A DNA stretch of 18,129 nucleotides, from contig JAGQHH010000306.1 in assembly GCA_020431945.1 (NCBI GenBank), positions 1 to 18,129 of the forward strand, given 5' to 3'. Numbering within the stretch: position 1 is the first letter of the stretch; every line of letters starts with the position of its first letter. Source of the stretch: Cyanobacteria bacterium HKST-UBA02 (lineage in GTDB: Bacteria > Cyanobacteriota > Vampirovibrionia > Obscuribacterales > Obscuribacteraceae). The notes under the pieces are model-generated. The model had not been told where the DNA came from, did no database searches, and worked only from the letters and a program-made list of their open reading frames with translations. Both the position numbers and the translations under genes were made by a program. Below are positions 1 through 7,195 of this stretch, piece after piece.

Positions 1-111
1 TTCACAATCGACTCCTGTCTATTTGATCCTTCCAATTCTTAACACACATCAATCGGCTCGATGCGATGTAAAGAACAGAGAATAGGTCAAAAAACTGGGG
101 GACAAAAAATC

Positions 112-393
112 ATGAGTGAGACACGAGTCAATATTTACACCGGCCAGGGCGCTCATGTGGGCTATTTCATCAATCCGGTGGTCAAACAATTCCCGGAAGG
201 CGAATACGAGCTCCAGGGGGTCTTTTATGACAGCCAGGGCGAAAAAGTGGTCAAGATGGATATCAACCCGGAAATCCTTCCCTACGAGGCCGACCTGAAA
301 GAAGTCCAGGGTGTCGCCCATGAGCGGATCGGGCGCGTCTACGTCCAGCGCGGCAGGCAGCCTGTCATGATGACAGGGGCCGCTCTGGCCTGA
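112..393 (+). CDS. Small conserved-looking protein of unknown function (93 aa)
   Basis: I do not recognise this family. An in-frame ATG exists at 61, but I chose the ATG at 112 because a GGGGGA ribosome-binding sequence precedes it by about 9 bases and the extra 17 residues look like untranslated leader. The product is soluble, slightly acidic and has no signal peptide or membrane segment. It contains several short beta-strand-like stretches (VNIYTG, GYFINPVV, YELQGVFYD, VVKMDINPE) and a C-terminal basic strand (RIGRVYVQRGRQPV), suggesting a small beta-rich fold. A perfect hairpin follows 27 bases after the stop, so it is probably transcribed alone or as the last gene of a unit starting left of the window. 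Coding is supported by codon bias like that of its neighbours, a good ribosome-binding site and the terminator. Function is unknown. Confidence 0.75.
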   Translation: MSETRVNIYTGQGAHVGYFINPVVKQFPEGEYELQGVFYDSQGEKVVKMDINPEILPYEADLKEVQGVAHERIGRVYVQRGRQPVMMTGAALA

Positions 394-420
394 ATCGAGA
401 CAGAAAGAGTCCAAAACTAA

Positions 421-444
421 AAGCAGCCCCTGTCGGGGCTGCTT
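421..444. terminator. Perfect 10-bp hairpin after the 93-aa gene
   Basis: AAGCAGCCCC and GGGGCTGCTT form a perfect 10-bp stem around a TGTC loop, 27 bases after the stop codon. An A-rich stretch lies before it. There is no T-run after it on the plus strand, so termination may be partial or aided by other factors. It could also work for minus-strand transcripts, since TTAGTTTT follows in that direction. Confidence 0.6.
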
Positions 445-479
445 CTGGTAAGTTGACCTCCAGGACCGGCTCCTCATGC

Positions 480-522
480 GGGGGGTTGCACGCGGTCAGG
501 TTGGGGGGCCTGGCGAGGGGGG
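480..522 (+). other. Three runs of six G in a non-coding spacer
   Basis: Runs of exactly six G occur at 480-485, 503-508 and 517-522, in the gap between the first terminator and the response-regulator-like gene. The rest of this 262-bp gap (445-706) turns abruptly AT-rich from about 560 and probably holds the promoter of the gene at 707. I could not pick out a convincing -35/-10 pair. Confidence 0.5.
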
Positions 523-677
523 AATCACGTGCCGGGCGGCCCAGTGGAGTCTTCTTTCGCTCACTGATACAGGTATAACAGCTTCCAAACCCGGAAGTCC
601 TATAGTCATTCCAATAACTCTTTATGGGGTTTCTTATGTTATCTTGGCAGTAGCAACCTTTATATGTAAGTAGCGCT

Positions 678-695
678 GGAATCTAAGGAATCTAA
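678..695 (+). repeat. Tandem duplication of GGAATCTAA before the start at 707
   Basis: The 9-mer GGAATCTAA occurs twice with no gap (678-686 and 687-695). The second copy contributes the only plausible ribosome-binding sequence (AAGGAA, 685-690) for the gene that starts at 707. Spacing to the ATG is long, about 16 bases. Confidence 0.7.
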
Positions 696-706
696 CAGAC
701 AAAGCC

Positions 707-1999
707 ATGGATGCAGAATCGGAGATTGTTGACGACGCAGGCACCGAGGCGCCCGGCGAAAAGCACAGAGAGCGGCTGGTTCTGCTCATAGAGCCGTGCG
801 AATCGGATCGCAAGAAATGTCAGCAGGTGATCGTCTCCCAGTCTCCCCTCTACGATGTAGACACAGCCCAGACCGGTGAAGAAGGAATCGCCCTTTTCGA
901 GACAAAAGACTATGACGCCGTGGTCTTGAGTTACGACCTGCCCGACATGACCGGAGAGCAGGTAGCCAGGTCTCTCAATATGAAGAATCCCAATACTCCC
1001 ATAGTCGTAATCACCTCCACCGACAGCCCGGATCTGGCGATCAGGATGCTCACCTCGGGAGCCATGGACTACCTCCCCAAGATAGGCAACTACGAGAAAT
1101 TCCTCCCAAGGACCATCACCACCAATCTACAGCGCTCGCTCTTGCTGGAGAATCTCAGGGAAATGTACCGGCGAGTGGAACAGGCGTCTCTCGATGAAGC
1201 CCTGCTCAACCGTTTGATTGTCAACATCCACGGCTCCCTGGAGGTGGCCGATACTCTCGAGCGAGCGACCCAGAGCCTCCTGAGCGAATTCAATGTCTCC
1301 CGGGTCGTGGTCTGCCTGGCGGACGACGAAGGGAAGAATATGCGCATTGCCCGGCAGCGCACCAGACCCGATATCAAACCGATTTCGGACAAGAGCATCC
1401 TCTTCGAGAAGTATCACGATCTCCTCCTCGACATAGGAGAGCGCCGTCCTCTGGTAGTGATGCAGGACGATACTTTTGCTTTTGCCCAGGATGTCCGGGT
1501 CGAGATGCACTCATACAATATTCTCTCGATGATCATGGTGCCCCTGGTTTATAGCGGCAAGCTCACCGGACTGTTGCACATGGACCAGGTCGAGTTCAGC
1601 CGTCTGTGGTCCGTTTCGGAGATCAACCTGCTCAGCCGCATCGCCCACCAGCTGGCCATCGCCCTGAGCCAGGCCAAGCTCTACCAGATCGTCCAGGTGC
1701 AGAGCACCAGTATCACCAAGCTCACCGAGCTGTGCAGCCAGCTCAATGACGTCGTCAACTCCACCAAAGAGCTCACCCAGAGAACCGAGAGCCGGGAGCG
1801 GGTGAGAGTCAAGCTCAGCGGTCGCGAGCTCGAGGTCCTGAAAAAGGTCGCCCAGGGTCTATCGAACAAAGAGATAGCGCAGGAGCTCCACATAACCGAA
1901 GGAACAACCGAGGTGCACGTCTCGAGACTGCGCAAAAAACTCGGGGTGACGAGCCGTGCCGCCCTGGTGCGCTACGCCTACGAAAATCATCTGTCTTGA
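707..1999 (+). CDS. REC-GAF-LuxR response-regulator-like transcription factor with non-canonical receiver
   Basis: This 430-residue protein has three recognisable parts. Residues 24-140 fold like a CheY receiver. Residues 170-325 look like a GAF sensor domain, followed by a helical linker. Residues 367-428 are a LuxR/NarL-type DNA-binding helix-turn-helix with the usual core (LSNKEIAQELHITEGTTEVHV). Receiver landmarks Thr103 (VVITS) and Lys125 (YLPK) are in place. The phosphoacceptor position, which should be Asp before xxLPDMxG, is Ser75 (codon AGT at 929-931), and the acidic pair at the first strand is Glu29-Pro30. Normal Asp phosphorylation is therefore unlikely, although Asp77 is nearby. 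No histidine kinase gene lies near it. The GAF domain may bind a small ligand and provide the input. It converges with the minus-strand gene whose stop is 17 bases away. Targets are unknown. Confidence 0.9.
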   Translation: MDAESEIVDDAGTEAPGEKHRERLVLLIEPCESDRKKCQQVIVSQSPLYDVDTAQTGEEGIALFETKDYDAVVLSYDLPDMTGEQVARSLNMKNPNTPIVVITSTDSPDLAIRMLTSGAMDYLPKIGNYEKFLPRTITTNLQRSLLLENLREMYRRVEQASLDEALLNRLIVNIHGSLEVADTLERATQSLLSEFNVSRVVVCLADDEGKNMRIARQRTRPDIKPISDKSILFEKYHDLLLDIGERRPLVVMQDDTFAFAQDVRVEMHSYNILSMIMVPLVYSGKLTGLLHMDQVEFSRLWSVSEINLLSRIAHQLAIALSQAKLYQIVQVQSTSITKLTELCSQLNDVVNSTKELTQRTESRERVRVKLSGRELEVLKKVAQGLSNKEIAQELHITEGTTEVHVSRLRKKLGVTSRAALVRYAYENHLS

Positions 2000-2016
2000 C
2001 TCCAGATATAGTGCCC

Positions 2017-2949
2017 CTACCGGGGTCCGCTTCCCAGTTTCTTGTACATCAAGAGCCAGGATGAATGCTTGAGGTCGCTGATCCTGTCGGCGATGGTCGG
2101 AGTCACCCGGCCGGGTCGCACCACCGGTGCTACCGTGCTGACAGGTGGGCGCGGCGGAATCTGAGAGCGCTGCTGGTATTGATACCAGACATCGCCGTCT
2201 TTAAGATTGAGAGCTGCCGCCAGAAGCGATCGGTAATCGGGATCACCGGGGTAGACTTTCACAAGATCCCGGAGCATGGCGATAGAGTTCGCCAGACTGC
2301 CGAACTCGAGCTCCTTCACGAGTTTTTTGAGGGCGGTCTCCTCGGCGCTGTCCCTGGCTAGGTCGCGCTTGAACTCGGCACCGGGTTTGATATCATCACC
2401 GGCGATGTTGACAGGCGCTTTCTGCGGGGATCTCGCTTCCGGGGAATTCCGGCGGGCTTTCCCAGGGGGACCGGCCTCCCAGTACGCAGGCGCCTCGAAA
2501 TATTCTTGCTCTGGTTCTTCCGGCTGCTCGGGCTCTGGCTGTTCGGCCTCGAGAACCGGTGCCGGAGCCTGAACCTGACTCTGGGTCTCAGGCATGGTCT
2601 GGGCGGACGGCTCCGGGCTCGCCGGCTCGGGCTGAGGCTCGGGCGCCGGCTCGGTTTCAGCCGGTGCAGGCGGAGTATCCTCAACCTGGCCCCCTCCGGT
2701 GGTGGACCAGTGTCGCCCGGCATGACGGCGTCTGGCCCGCTCGTCGTCCTTGTCGTCGTCGTCATCATCGTCGTCTTCGTCTGACCGGTCGGTGATGCCG
2801 GCGCCATGGTCGACCCGGTACTCGCTCGCGGTGTCGGCAGCCTCTGCTGTCTGAAAAAGACTGCTCGAAATAGAGACGCCAGTCACCGTCAGTACGAAGA
2901 CGGCGCCAATAGGTAAGAATTGTATCTTCGCCGCCAAATCTTCTGCCAT
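2017..2949 (-). CDS. Exported acidic/proline-rich protein with poly-Asp tract and TPR-like C-terminus
   Basis: Function unknown. I chose the ATG at 2949 (310 aa) because longer versions would run into the divergent AsmA-like gene. An AGAGG lies directly against this ATG, which is poor spacing, so a GTG eight codons upstream is possible. After a short positive start comes a hydrophobic segment (about residues 9-28) ending near AEAAD, which reads as a signal peptide or membrane anchor. Then come a run of eight Asp inside an acidic patch, a basic patch (RARRRHAGRH), and a long region rich in Pro, Glu, Ala and Gln. The last third is helical (KKLVKELEFGSLANSIAML, then VYPGDPDYRSLLAAALNLK) and resembles one or two TPR-like helix pairs. 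The Pro/Glu section suggests a flexible spacer across the periplasm or cell wall. It shares a 43-bp divergent promoter region with the AsmA-like gene. Confidence 0.7.
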   Translation of the reverse strand: MAEDLAAKIQFLPIGAVFVLTVTGVSISSSLFQTAEAADTASEYRVDHGAGITDRSDEDDDDDDDDKDDERARRRHAGRHWSTTGGGQVEDTPPAPAETEPAPEPQPEPASPEPSAQTMPETQSQVQAPAPVLEAEQPEPEQPEEPEQEYFEAPAYWEAGPPGKARRNSPEARSPQKAPVNIAGDDIKPGAEFKRDLARDSAEETALKKLVKELEFGSLANSIAMLRDLVKVYPGDPDYRSLLAAALNLKDGDVWYQYQQRSQIPPRPPVSTVAPVVRPGRVTPTIADRISDLKHSSWLLMYKKLGSGPR

Positions 2950-2992
2950 CCTCTTTAAACTAAAGCTTACCACGTAAAATATAGGCCTAATA
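2950..2992. promoter_or_regulatory. Short divergent promoter region
   Basis: Only 43 bp separate the two divergent starts, and it is far more AT-rich than the genes around it. It contains TAAAAT (2975-2980) on the plus strand and TATATT (2978-2983, read on the minus strand), both usable as -10 boxes and overlapping each other. No good -35 box is visible for either, so the exact promoters are uncertain. Overlap of the two -10 boxes would make the two genes compete for polymerase. Confidence 0.35.
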
Positions 2993-5900
2993 GTGGAAGA
3001 CCAGGTAAATGAGAATGACGAACGAGAACCGGTGCGCAAGTACCCGGTGGGCTTTGTCGTCAAGTTCATAATTCTCTGGCTCCTCTCCCTGCCTGTTATC
3101 GCAGCCGTTGCTCTGGCAAGCGATATCAACTGGACCAAGCCCTATGTGGAGCAGGAGCTGGTCGACTTTCTCAAGCGCGATGTCAGCCTGGGCGACCTCA
3201 CCTGGAGCTTCGGTCATAACGGCGTCAACATAGAGACATCGACGATCAGCATCAAGGACTTGAGCGGGCGTCCCTTTCTCGATTGCAAGCGAAGCCAGGT
3301 GGGCGTGTCAGTCCTGGCGCTGCTCCGGCGCAAACTGGTAATCAAGCACCTGGACTTCGGCAACCCCGAGGTCTGGCTGGTCAAAACCGGGCCGAACAAG
3401 TGGAATTTCGACGATCTCCTTGTCGAAGGTCCCGAAATCCAGCTGGTCCAGGTCAACGAGGGACTGGCTCATATCGTCGACGCTACCGGAGATCCGGACT
3501 GGAAGAACCCCTTCGATCTCGAGGCGGTGAAGCTCAACCTGACCTGGCCGAAGAAAGGCAAAAAGCTGCCTTTCTTCTTTGCCGCCCAGCGAACTCATAA
3601 AGACAAGAAAGACGAGAATTTCCGCTCCACTCTCACCGTCGAAGGGTTCGGTCAGGGCGAACTGGCTACCTGGGCGCAAAACCCCTACTCTTTCAAGGTA
3701 TCGGCCAGACAAATCGATCCGAAAGAAGCCCTGACTCTGGTGACGCTCCTGAGAGAGGACGGAAAAGCTCAGGCGGAAAGCGATATCTTCCAGGTGGAAG
3801 GGCTCATCAATGCCGACCTGGAAGGCGAAGGCACTTTCGATAACGGGCTTGCCACCAAAATCGCGCTCAATATCGAGGGGCTCGGCCTCAGGGGCGGCAA
3901 TCTCGGTCATATCGAAGCCGGCAAGACATCGGGCTCGGCCCATGTCAATGTGAGCGGCAAAACTGTCGCCTGGAAAGACTTCACAGTCAAGCTGCACGGC
4001 ATCGAGCTCAAATCCACCGGCGAGCTCAAGGAATGGCAGGCAGAAAAAAGCGCCATCGTTGCCGAGGTCAAAGGCCACGTGCAGGACATCAAGGATCTCA
4101 AATTCATCATCGACCCGGTAAAGGAAGCCAATGGTCCGCTTGCAAACGGAATAGCCGGGCAGCTCATCGCCCAGGTCAATCCCTCCCGCCTGTCGGGCAC
4201 TGCCAACCTCGAGATCAAGGTGAGCGGCACCACGGAGCACACCAGTATCGTCACCAATATAGACACCCAGAAGCTCCAGTTCAAAGACATAATCAAAGAC
4301 GCCCGCAGCCAGATGCCTCTGCTCTACATCTTCGGAATCACGCCGGAATCGAAGATTCGCGGTGACATCCGCATCGCCAACCAGAATCACATAGAGCTGG
4401 TCAACGGAGAGCTCACCAGCTCCACAGCCAGGATCAAGGCGAAAGGGGACATGGACCTGGCCAACAGCAAAGGCAAAATCGAGATCAAAGCCGAGTCGAT
4501 CTCGCTGAAGGAGACTGGAATCAACCTCAGGGTCAATCGAAAAGAGCTCCGCAAAACAGCCGATTATGCCGACACCTCCGAAAAGTACGATCTCAACCTC
4601 GACGGCACCGCCACCGCTGATGCCACCATAATGACCAACGGAGACAACTTCAAGCTCACCGGTCTGATCAATCTGAAAAACGCCTCTATGTATCTCGGCG
4701 CCAACGGTCTCAAGCTGTCCAGCGTCAACGGCAGGATCGATCTGGACGGCAACAATCGAGGCGGCACTCTGAAGATAAGCGGCATCAACGGCAATATGGG
4801 CGAAGGAAAATTCGAAGTGGAAGGGTCGGCGACATTTTCGGCTCGCCCCGATCTGAACATCACTCTGCATGCCACCAGCTTCGACCTCAGGCATCTGAGC
4901 GGACTCGTGGACCTCTTCCGAATCAAAGTCCCGGTGCTTGCCGAGCGTTATCTATACGGGAGCGTCAAAGACGTCCGCATGAAAGTGACCGGCACGCCCG
5001 TCGAGCCCAAGGTCTTTTTCAGCGCCGTTCCGGACAATCTGTATTACAAGCCCCCGGGCATGGACAAACCTCTGCGGGCCACATCCGGACTCATCGTCTT
5101 CGCTGAAGACCAGCTCGTCATGCGGGACGTCAACCTGATCACCGGGGACAATCAGATAACCGTCACCGTCTCCATCGAGAATGTCTCGAAAGAAGCCCGT
5201 ATCGCGAGAGTGAAAGCGAAGACCGAGGGCGTGGAGCTGGCGGAGCTTCATTACTATCTTTCCTCGGCGCTCATGCCGCCGCCGATTCGCAAAGCCTACC
5301 AGCAGATTCTCGACACCTACAAGATTTCGGGACCATACGGGAAAGCCTACGGAGACATATTGTGCTTGATGCGACCCGACGGAGACGTGGTGCTCGATGG
5401 TATCATCGGCTTTTTCAAAGTCGGCGCCGGGGTGTTCGACCTGCCGGTCAGCGATCTGGCAGGCATGATCGCCATCTCGGGAGCAGACTTGATGCTCAAG
5501 GATCTGCACGGATCGATCAATAAAAGTAATTTCTCGGTAGATGGAATCATAAAAAACTACCGTAGCAAAGATCCGGGCTGGCAGACAGAGCTGAAGGCTC
5601 GCCTCACTCCCCGGGAATTCGAGCGGGTCCTGGCGGTGATCAAAGACAAGATCGACACCGGCGGTGTCACGATCAAGAGCAAAGGTCCACTGACGATTCG
5701 CGCCAAGCTGAACGGCAACAAGACAAAAAACGATTTGAAGTTCTCGCTGTCCTCGGACAAAGAGAATGGTCTGGTGATCAGTAGCCCCTTCGGGTCCATC
5801 AGGCAGCCTGCCAGCCTGCCTCTCACAATCGACGCCTCGATAAAGGCTCAGAAGCCCGAGGTGAAGATCGAGGATATGCAGCTCCTCATGGCGGACACGA

Positions 5901-7135
5901 TGATGTCGCTGAAGGGTAAATTGCTTTTCGACAAAACCAGGAACAGGCTCCAGAAAATCGACCTCACCTTCGGAGTGCCTCAGGAGGCAGCCCTGAAGAC
6001 CATAGTCGAGATGATCCGTCCGGAGCTGGCAAGCGGCATGAAAGGCACCATCCAGGGAAGCCTCACCGCCAGAGGCGATGCCACCAGACCCCTGCTCTCG
6101 GGAAAGATGCATCTCTACCGGGTGCATGCTCCTGCCCTGGCCATCGAAGGTCTCGACGGCATCATCGAGGGTCACGAGAATACCGACGATCCCAATGTAT
6201 TGACCAGCGCCAGAGTGCATGTGGACGACGCCAAGATCAAGAATCTCGTCTTGCGCAATCTGGGAGCCGAGATCGACCTTCTGCCGGGCAAAGATCGCAG
6301 CAAGCGAGGCCGGCTCGTGCTCAACAAGGGCAATGCCACCCTGGCCGGCGGACAGCTCGACTTCAACGGCTGGATGGACATGGACGAGCATTCATATTAT
6401 TTGAAAGCATCCACGCATGATGTCTCCGCCCGCAAGCTCTCCGAGAAGCTCCTCGGCAATCCCAGCGAAATCACCGGGGACTCCGAGTCGAGCATCGAGC
6501 TAAAAACCAGCGGCACCAACAACGAAGAGCTGGTGGAGAACCTGGAAGGCAAAGGTCATATCGAGGTCCATGATGGTGTCGTGGGAAGATTCGGCACCCT
6601 TCAGACCAGGCTCACCCAGTACAACCTGCTCACCCAGGGAATCTTCGGATTCAATCTCAACAACCTCGTGCAGAGCGTCTGGCCCGTTCGGACCGGCGAG
6701 TTCAGCGAGCTTCGCAACGACTTCAGCATCCAGAAGGGAGTCATCAGGATCAACGAATTGCGCTTCGAAGGCGACGACATGAGGCTATGGGGAGTGGGCG
6801 AGGCCAATCTTCCCGAGAATGTCATCAGTCTAGACATTGCAGGCAAAATCCCGAGGGTCACCAAGTCGATGCTTGGTGGCACCGTCGGTGACGTCTCGCG
6901 CAGTTTCACCCTCCAGCGAGCCTTCAAGATCGTCACCTTCGGAAAGCTCGAGAACCTACCGACCCTGCCCGTCATCGGTGCCATCGCCACCGACAAGCCG
7001 CGCACTTTCTCCTTCAAGGTCGATGCGCCCCTCGATCAACCGAAAGTCCTGGCCAAGTCCATCGAGAAGAACTTCAAATGGCTCCCGAACAAGCCCACCG
7101 CCACAGCCCACCCGGTTCCCGGAATCACGCAGTGA
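2993..7135 (+). CDS. AsmA-like / TamB-superfamily envelope protein (1380 aa)
   Basis: The start is a GTG at 2993, with a weak upstream AGG. Residues 20-42 form a single membrane anchor after a charged N-terminus, followed by the typical AsmA N-terminal domain (residues 45-145: WTKPYVEQELVDFL, strands, then NPEVWLVKTGPNKWNFDDLL). The middle is a very long series of amphipathic beta-strands with repeated patterns such as GxLxxG and LxG. The last roughly 200 residues (FSELRNDFSIQKGVIRINEL through RVTKSMLGGTVGD) match the C-terminal domain of AsmA-like proteins. Members of this group are inner-membrane-anchored periplasmic bridges thought to move phospholipids to the outer membrane, so its presence argues for a two-membrane cell. 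Which family member it corresponds to (AsmA, YhdP, TamB) I cannot say. The xer gene follows 60 bp downstream but appears to have its own control region. Confidence 0.88.
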   Translation: MEDQVNENDEREPVRKYPVGFVVKFIILWLLSLPVIAAVALASDINWTKPYVEQELVDFLKRDVSLGDLTWSFGHNGVNIETSTISIKDLSGRPFLDCKRSQVGVSVLALLRRKLVIKHLDFGNPEVWLVKTGPNKWNFDDLLVEGPEIQLVQVNEGLAHIVDATGDPDWKNPFDLEAVKLNLTWPKKGKKLPFFFAAQRTHKDKKDENFRSTLTVEGFGQGELATWAQNPYSFKVSARQIDPKEALTLVTLLREDGKAQAESDIFQVEGLINADLEGEGTFDNGLATKIALNIEGLGLRGGNLGHIEAGKTSGSAHVNVSGKTVAWKDFTVKLHGIELKSTGELKEWQAEKSAIVAEVKGHVQDIKDLKFIIDPVKEANGPLANGIAGQLIAQVNPSRLSGTANLEIKVSGTTEHTSIVTNIDTQKLQFKDIIKDARSQMPLLYIFGITPESKIRGDIRIANQNHIELVNGELTSSTARIKAKGDMDLANSKGKIEIKAESISLKETGINLRVNRKELRKTADYADTSEKYDLNLDGTATADATIMTNGDNFKLTGLINLKNASMYLGANGLKLSSVNGRIDLDGNNRGGTLKISGINGNMGEGKFEVEGSATFSARPDLNITLHATSFDLRHLSGLVDLFRIKVPVLAERYLYGSVKDVRMKVTGTPVEPKVFFSAVPDNLYYKPPGMDKPLRATSGLIVFAEDQLVMRDVNLITGDNQITVTVSIENVSKEARIARVKAKTEGVELAELHYYLSSALMPPPIRKAYQQILDTYKISGPYGKAYGDILCLMRPDGDVVLDGIIGFFKVGAGVFDLPVSDLAGMIAISGADLMLKDLHGSINKSNFSVDGIIKNYRSKDPGWQTELKARLTPREFERVLAVIKDKIDTGGVTIKSKGPLTIRAKLNGNKTKNDLKFSLSSDKENGLVISSPFGSIRQPASLPLTIDASIKAQKPEVKIEDMQLLMADTMMSLKGKLLFDKTRNRLQKIDLTFGVPQEAALKTIVEMIRPELASGMKGTIQGSLTARGDATRPLLSGKMHLYRVHAPALAIEGLDGIIEGHENTDDPNVLTSARVHVDDAKIKNLVLRNLGAEIDLLPGKDRSKRGRLVLNKGNATLAGGQLDFNGWMDMDEHSYYLKASTHDVSARKLSEKLLGNPSEITGDSESSIELKTSGTNNEELVENLEGKGHIEVHDGVVGRFGTLQTRLTQYNLLTQGIFGFNLNNLVQSVWPVRTGEFSELRNDFSIQKGVIRINELRFEGDDMRLWGVGEANLPENVISLDIAGKIPRVTKSMLGGTVGDVSRSFTLQRAFKIVTFGKLENLPTLPVIGAIATDKPRTFSFKVDAPLDQPKVLAKSIEKNFKWLPNKPTATAHPVPGITQ

Positions 7136-7153
7136 GCGGCTGAGACGTCCGAC

Positions 7154-7194
7154 TTGTCAATTGCATTTATCAAGTAGATATGTATCATATCTAC
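7154..7194 (+). promoter_or_regulatory. Candidate promoter and palindromic operator before xer
   Basis: GTAGATATG (7174-7182) and CATATCTAC (7186-7194) form a perfect 9-bp inverted repeat around TAT, ending one base before the ATG at 7196. TTGTCA at 7154-7159 could be a -35 box; a -10 box 17 bp further on would be GATATG, inside the palindrome, but it matches poorly. No ribosome-binding sequence fits between. The site may be an operator overlapping a promoter, or an RNA hairpin over the start codon. Confidence 0.45.
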
Positions 7195-7195
7195 C

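Noticed and set aside
476..673. 65-codon plus-strand open frame in the first spacer
   Set aside because: It has no ribosome-binding site, an unnatural composition over the G-runs, and probably overlaps the promoter of the next gene.
2950..3138. N-terminal extension of the minus-strand poly-Asp protein
   Set aside because: It would overlap the AsmA-like gene and put residues before a clear signal peptide. The ATG at 2949 fits better.
3308..4894. 528-codon open frame on the minus strand
   Set aside because: It lies wholly inside the AsmA-like gene and arises from its GC-rich codon use. The translation has no domain and no ribosome-binding site.
4952..6391. 479-codon open frame on the minus strand
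   Set aside because: Also antisense to the AsmA-like gene, in the same relative frame. The plus-strand protein is a coherent family member.
7174..7194. The palindrome before xer as a dif site
   Set aside because: dif is about 28 bp with two 11-bp half-sites around a 6-bp centre. This has 9-bp arms and a 3-bp centre and no similarity to known dif sequences.
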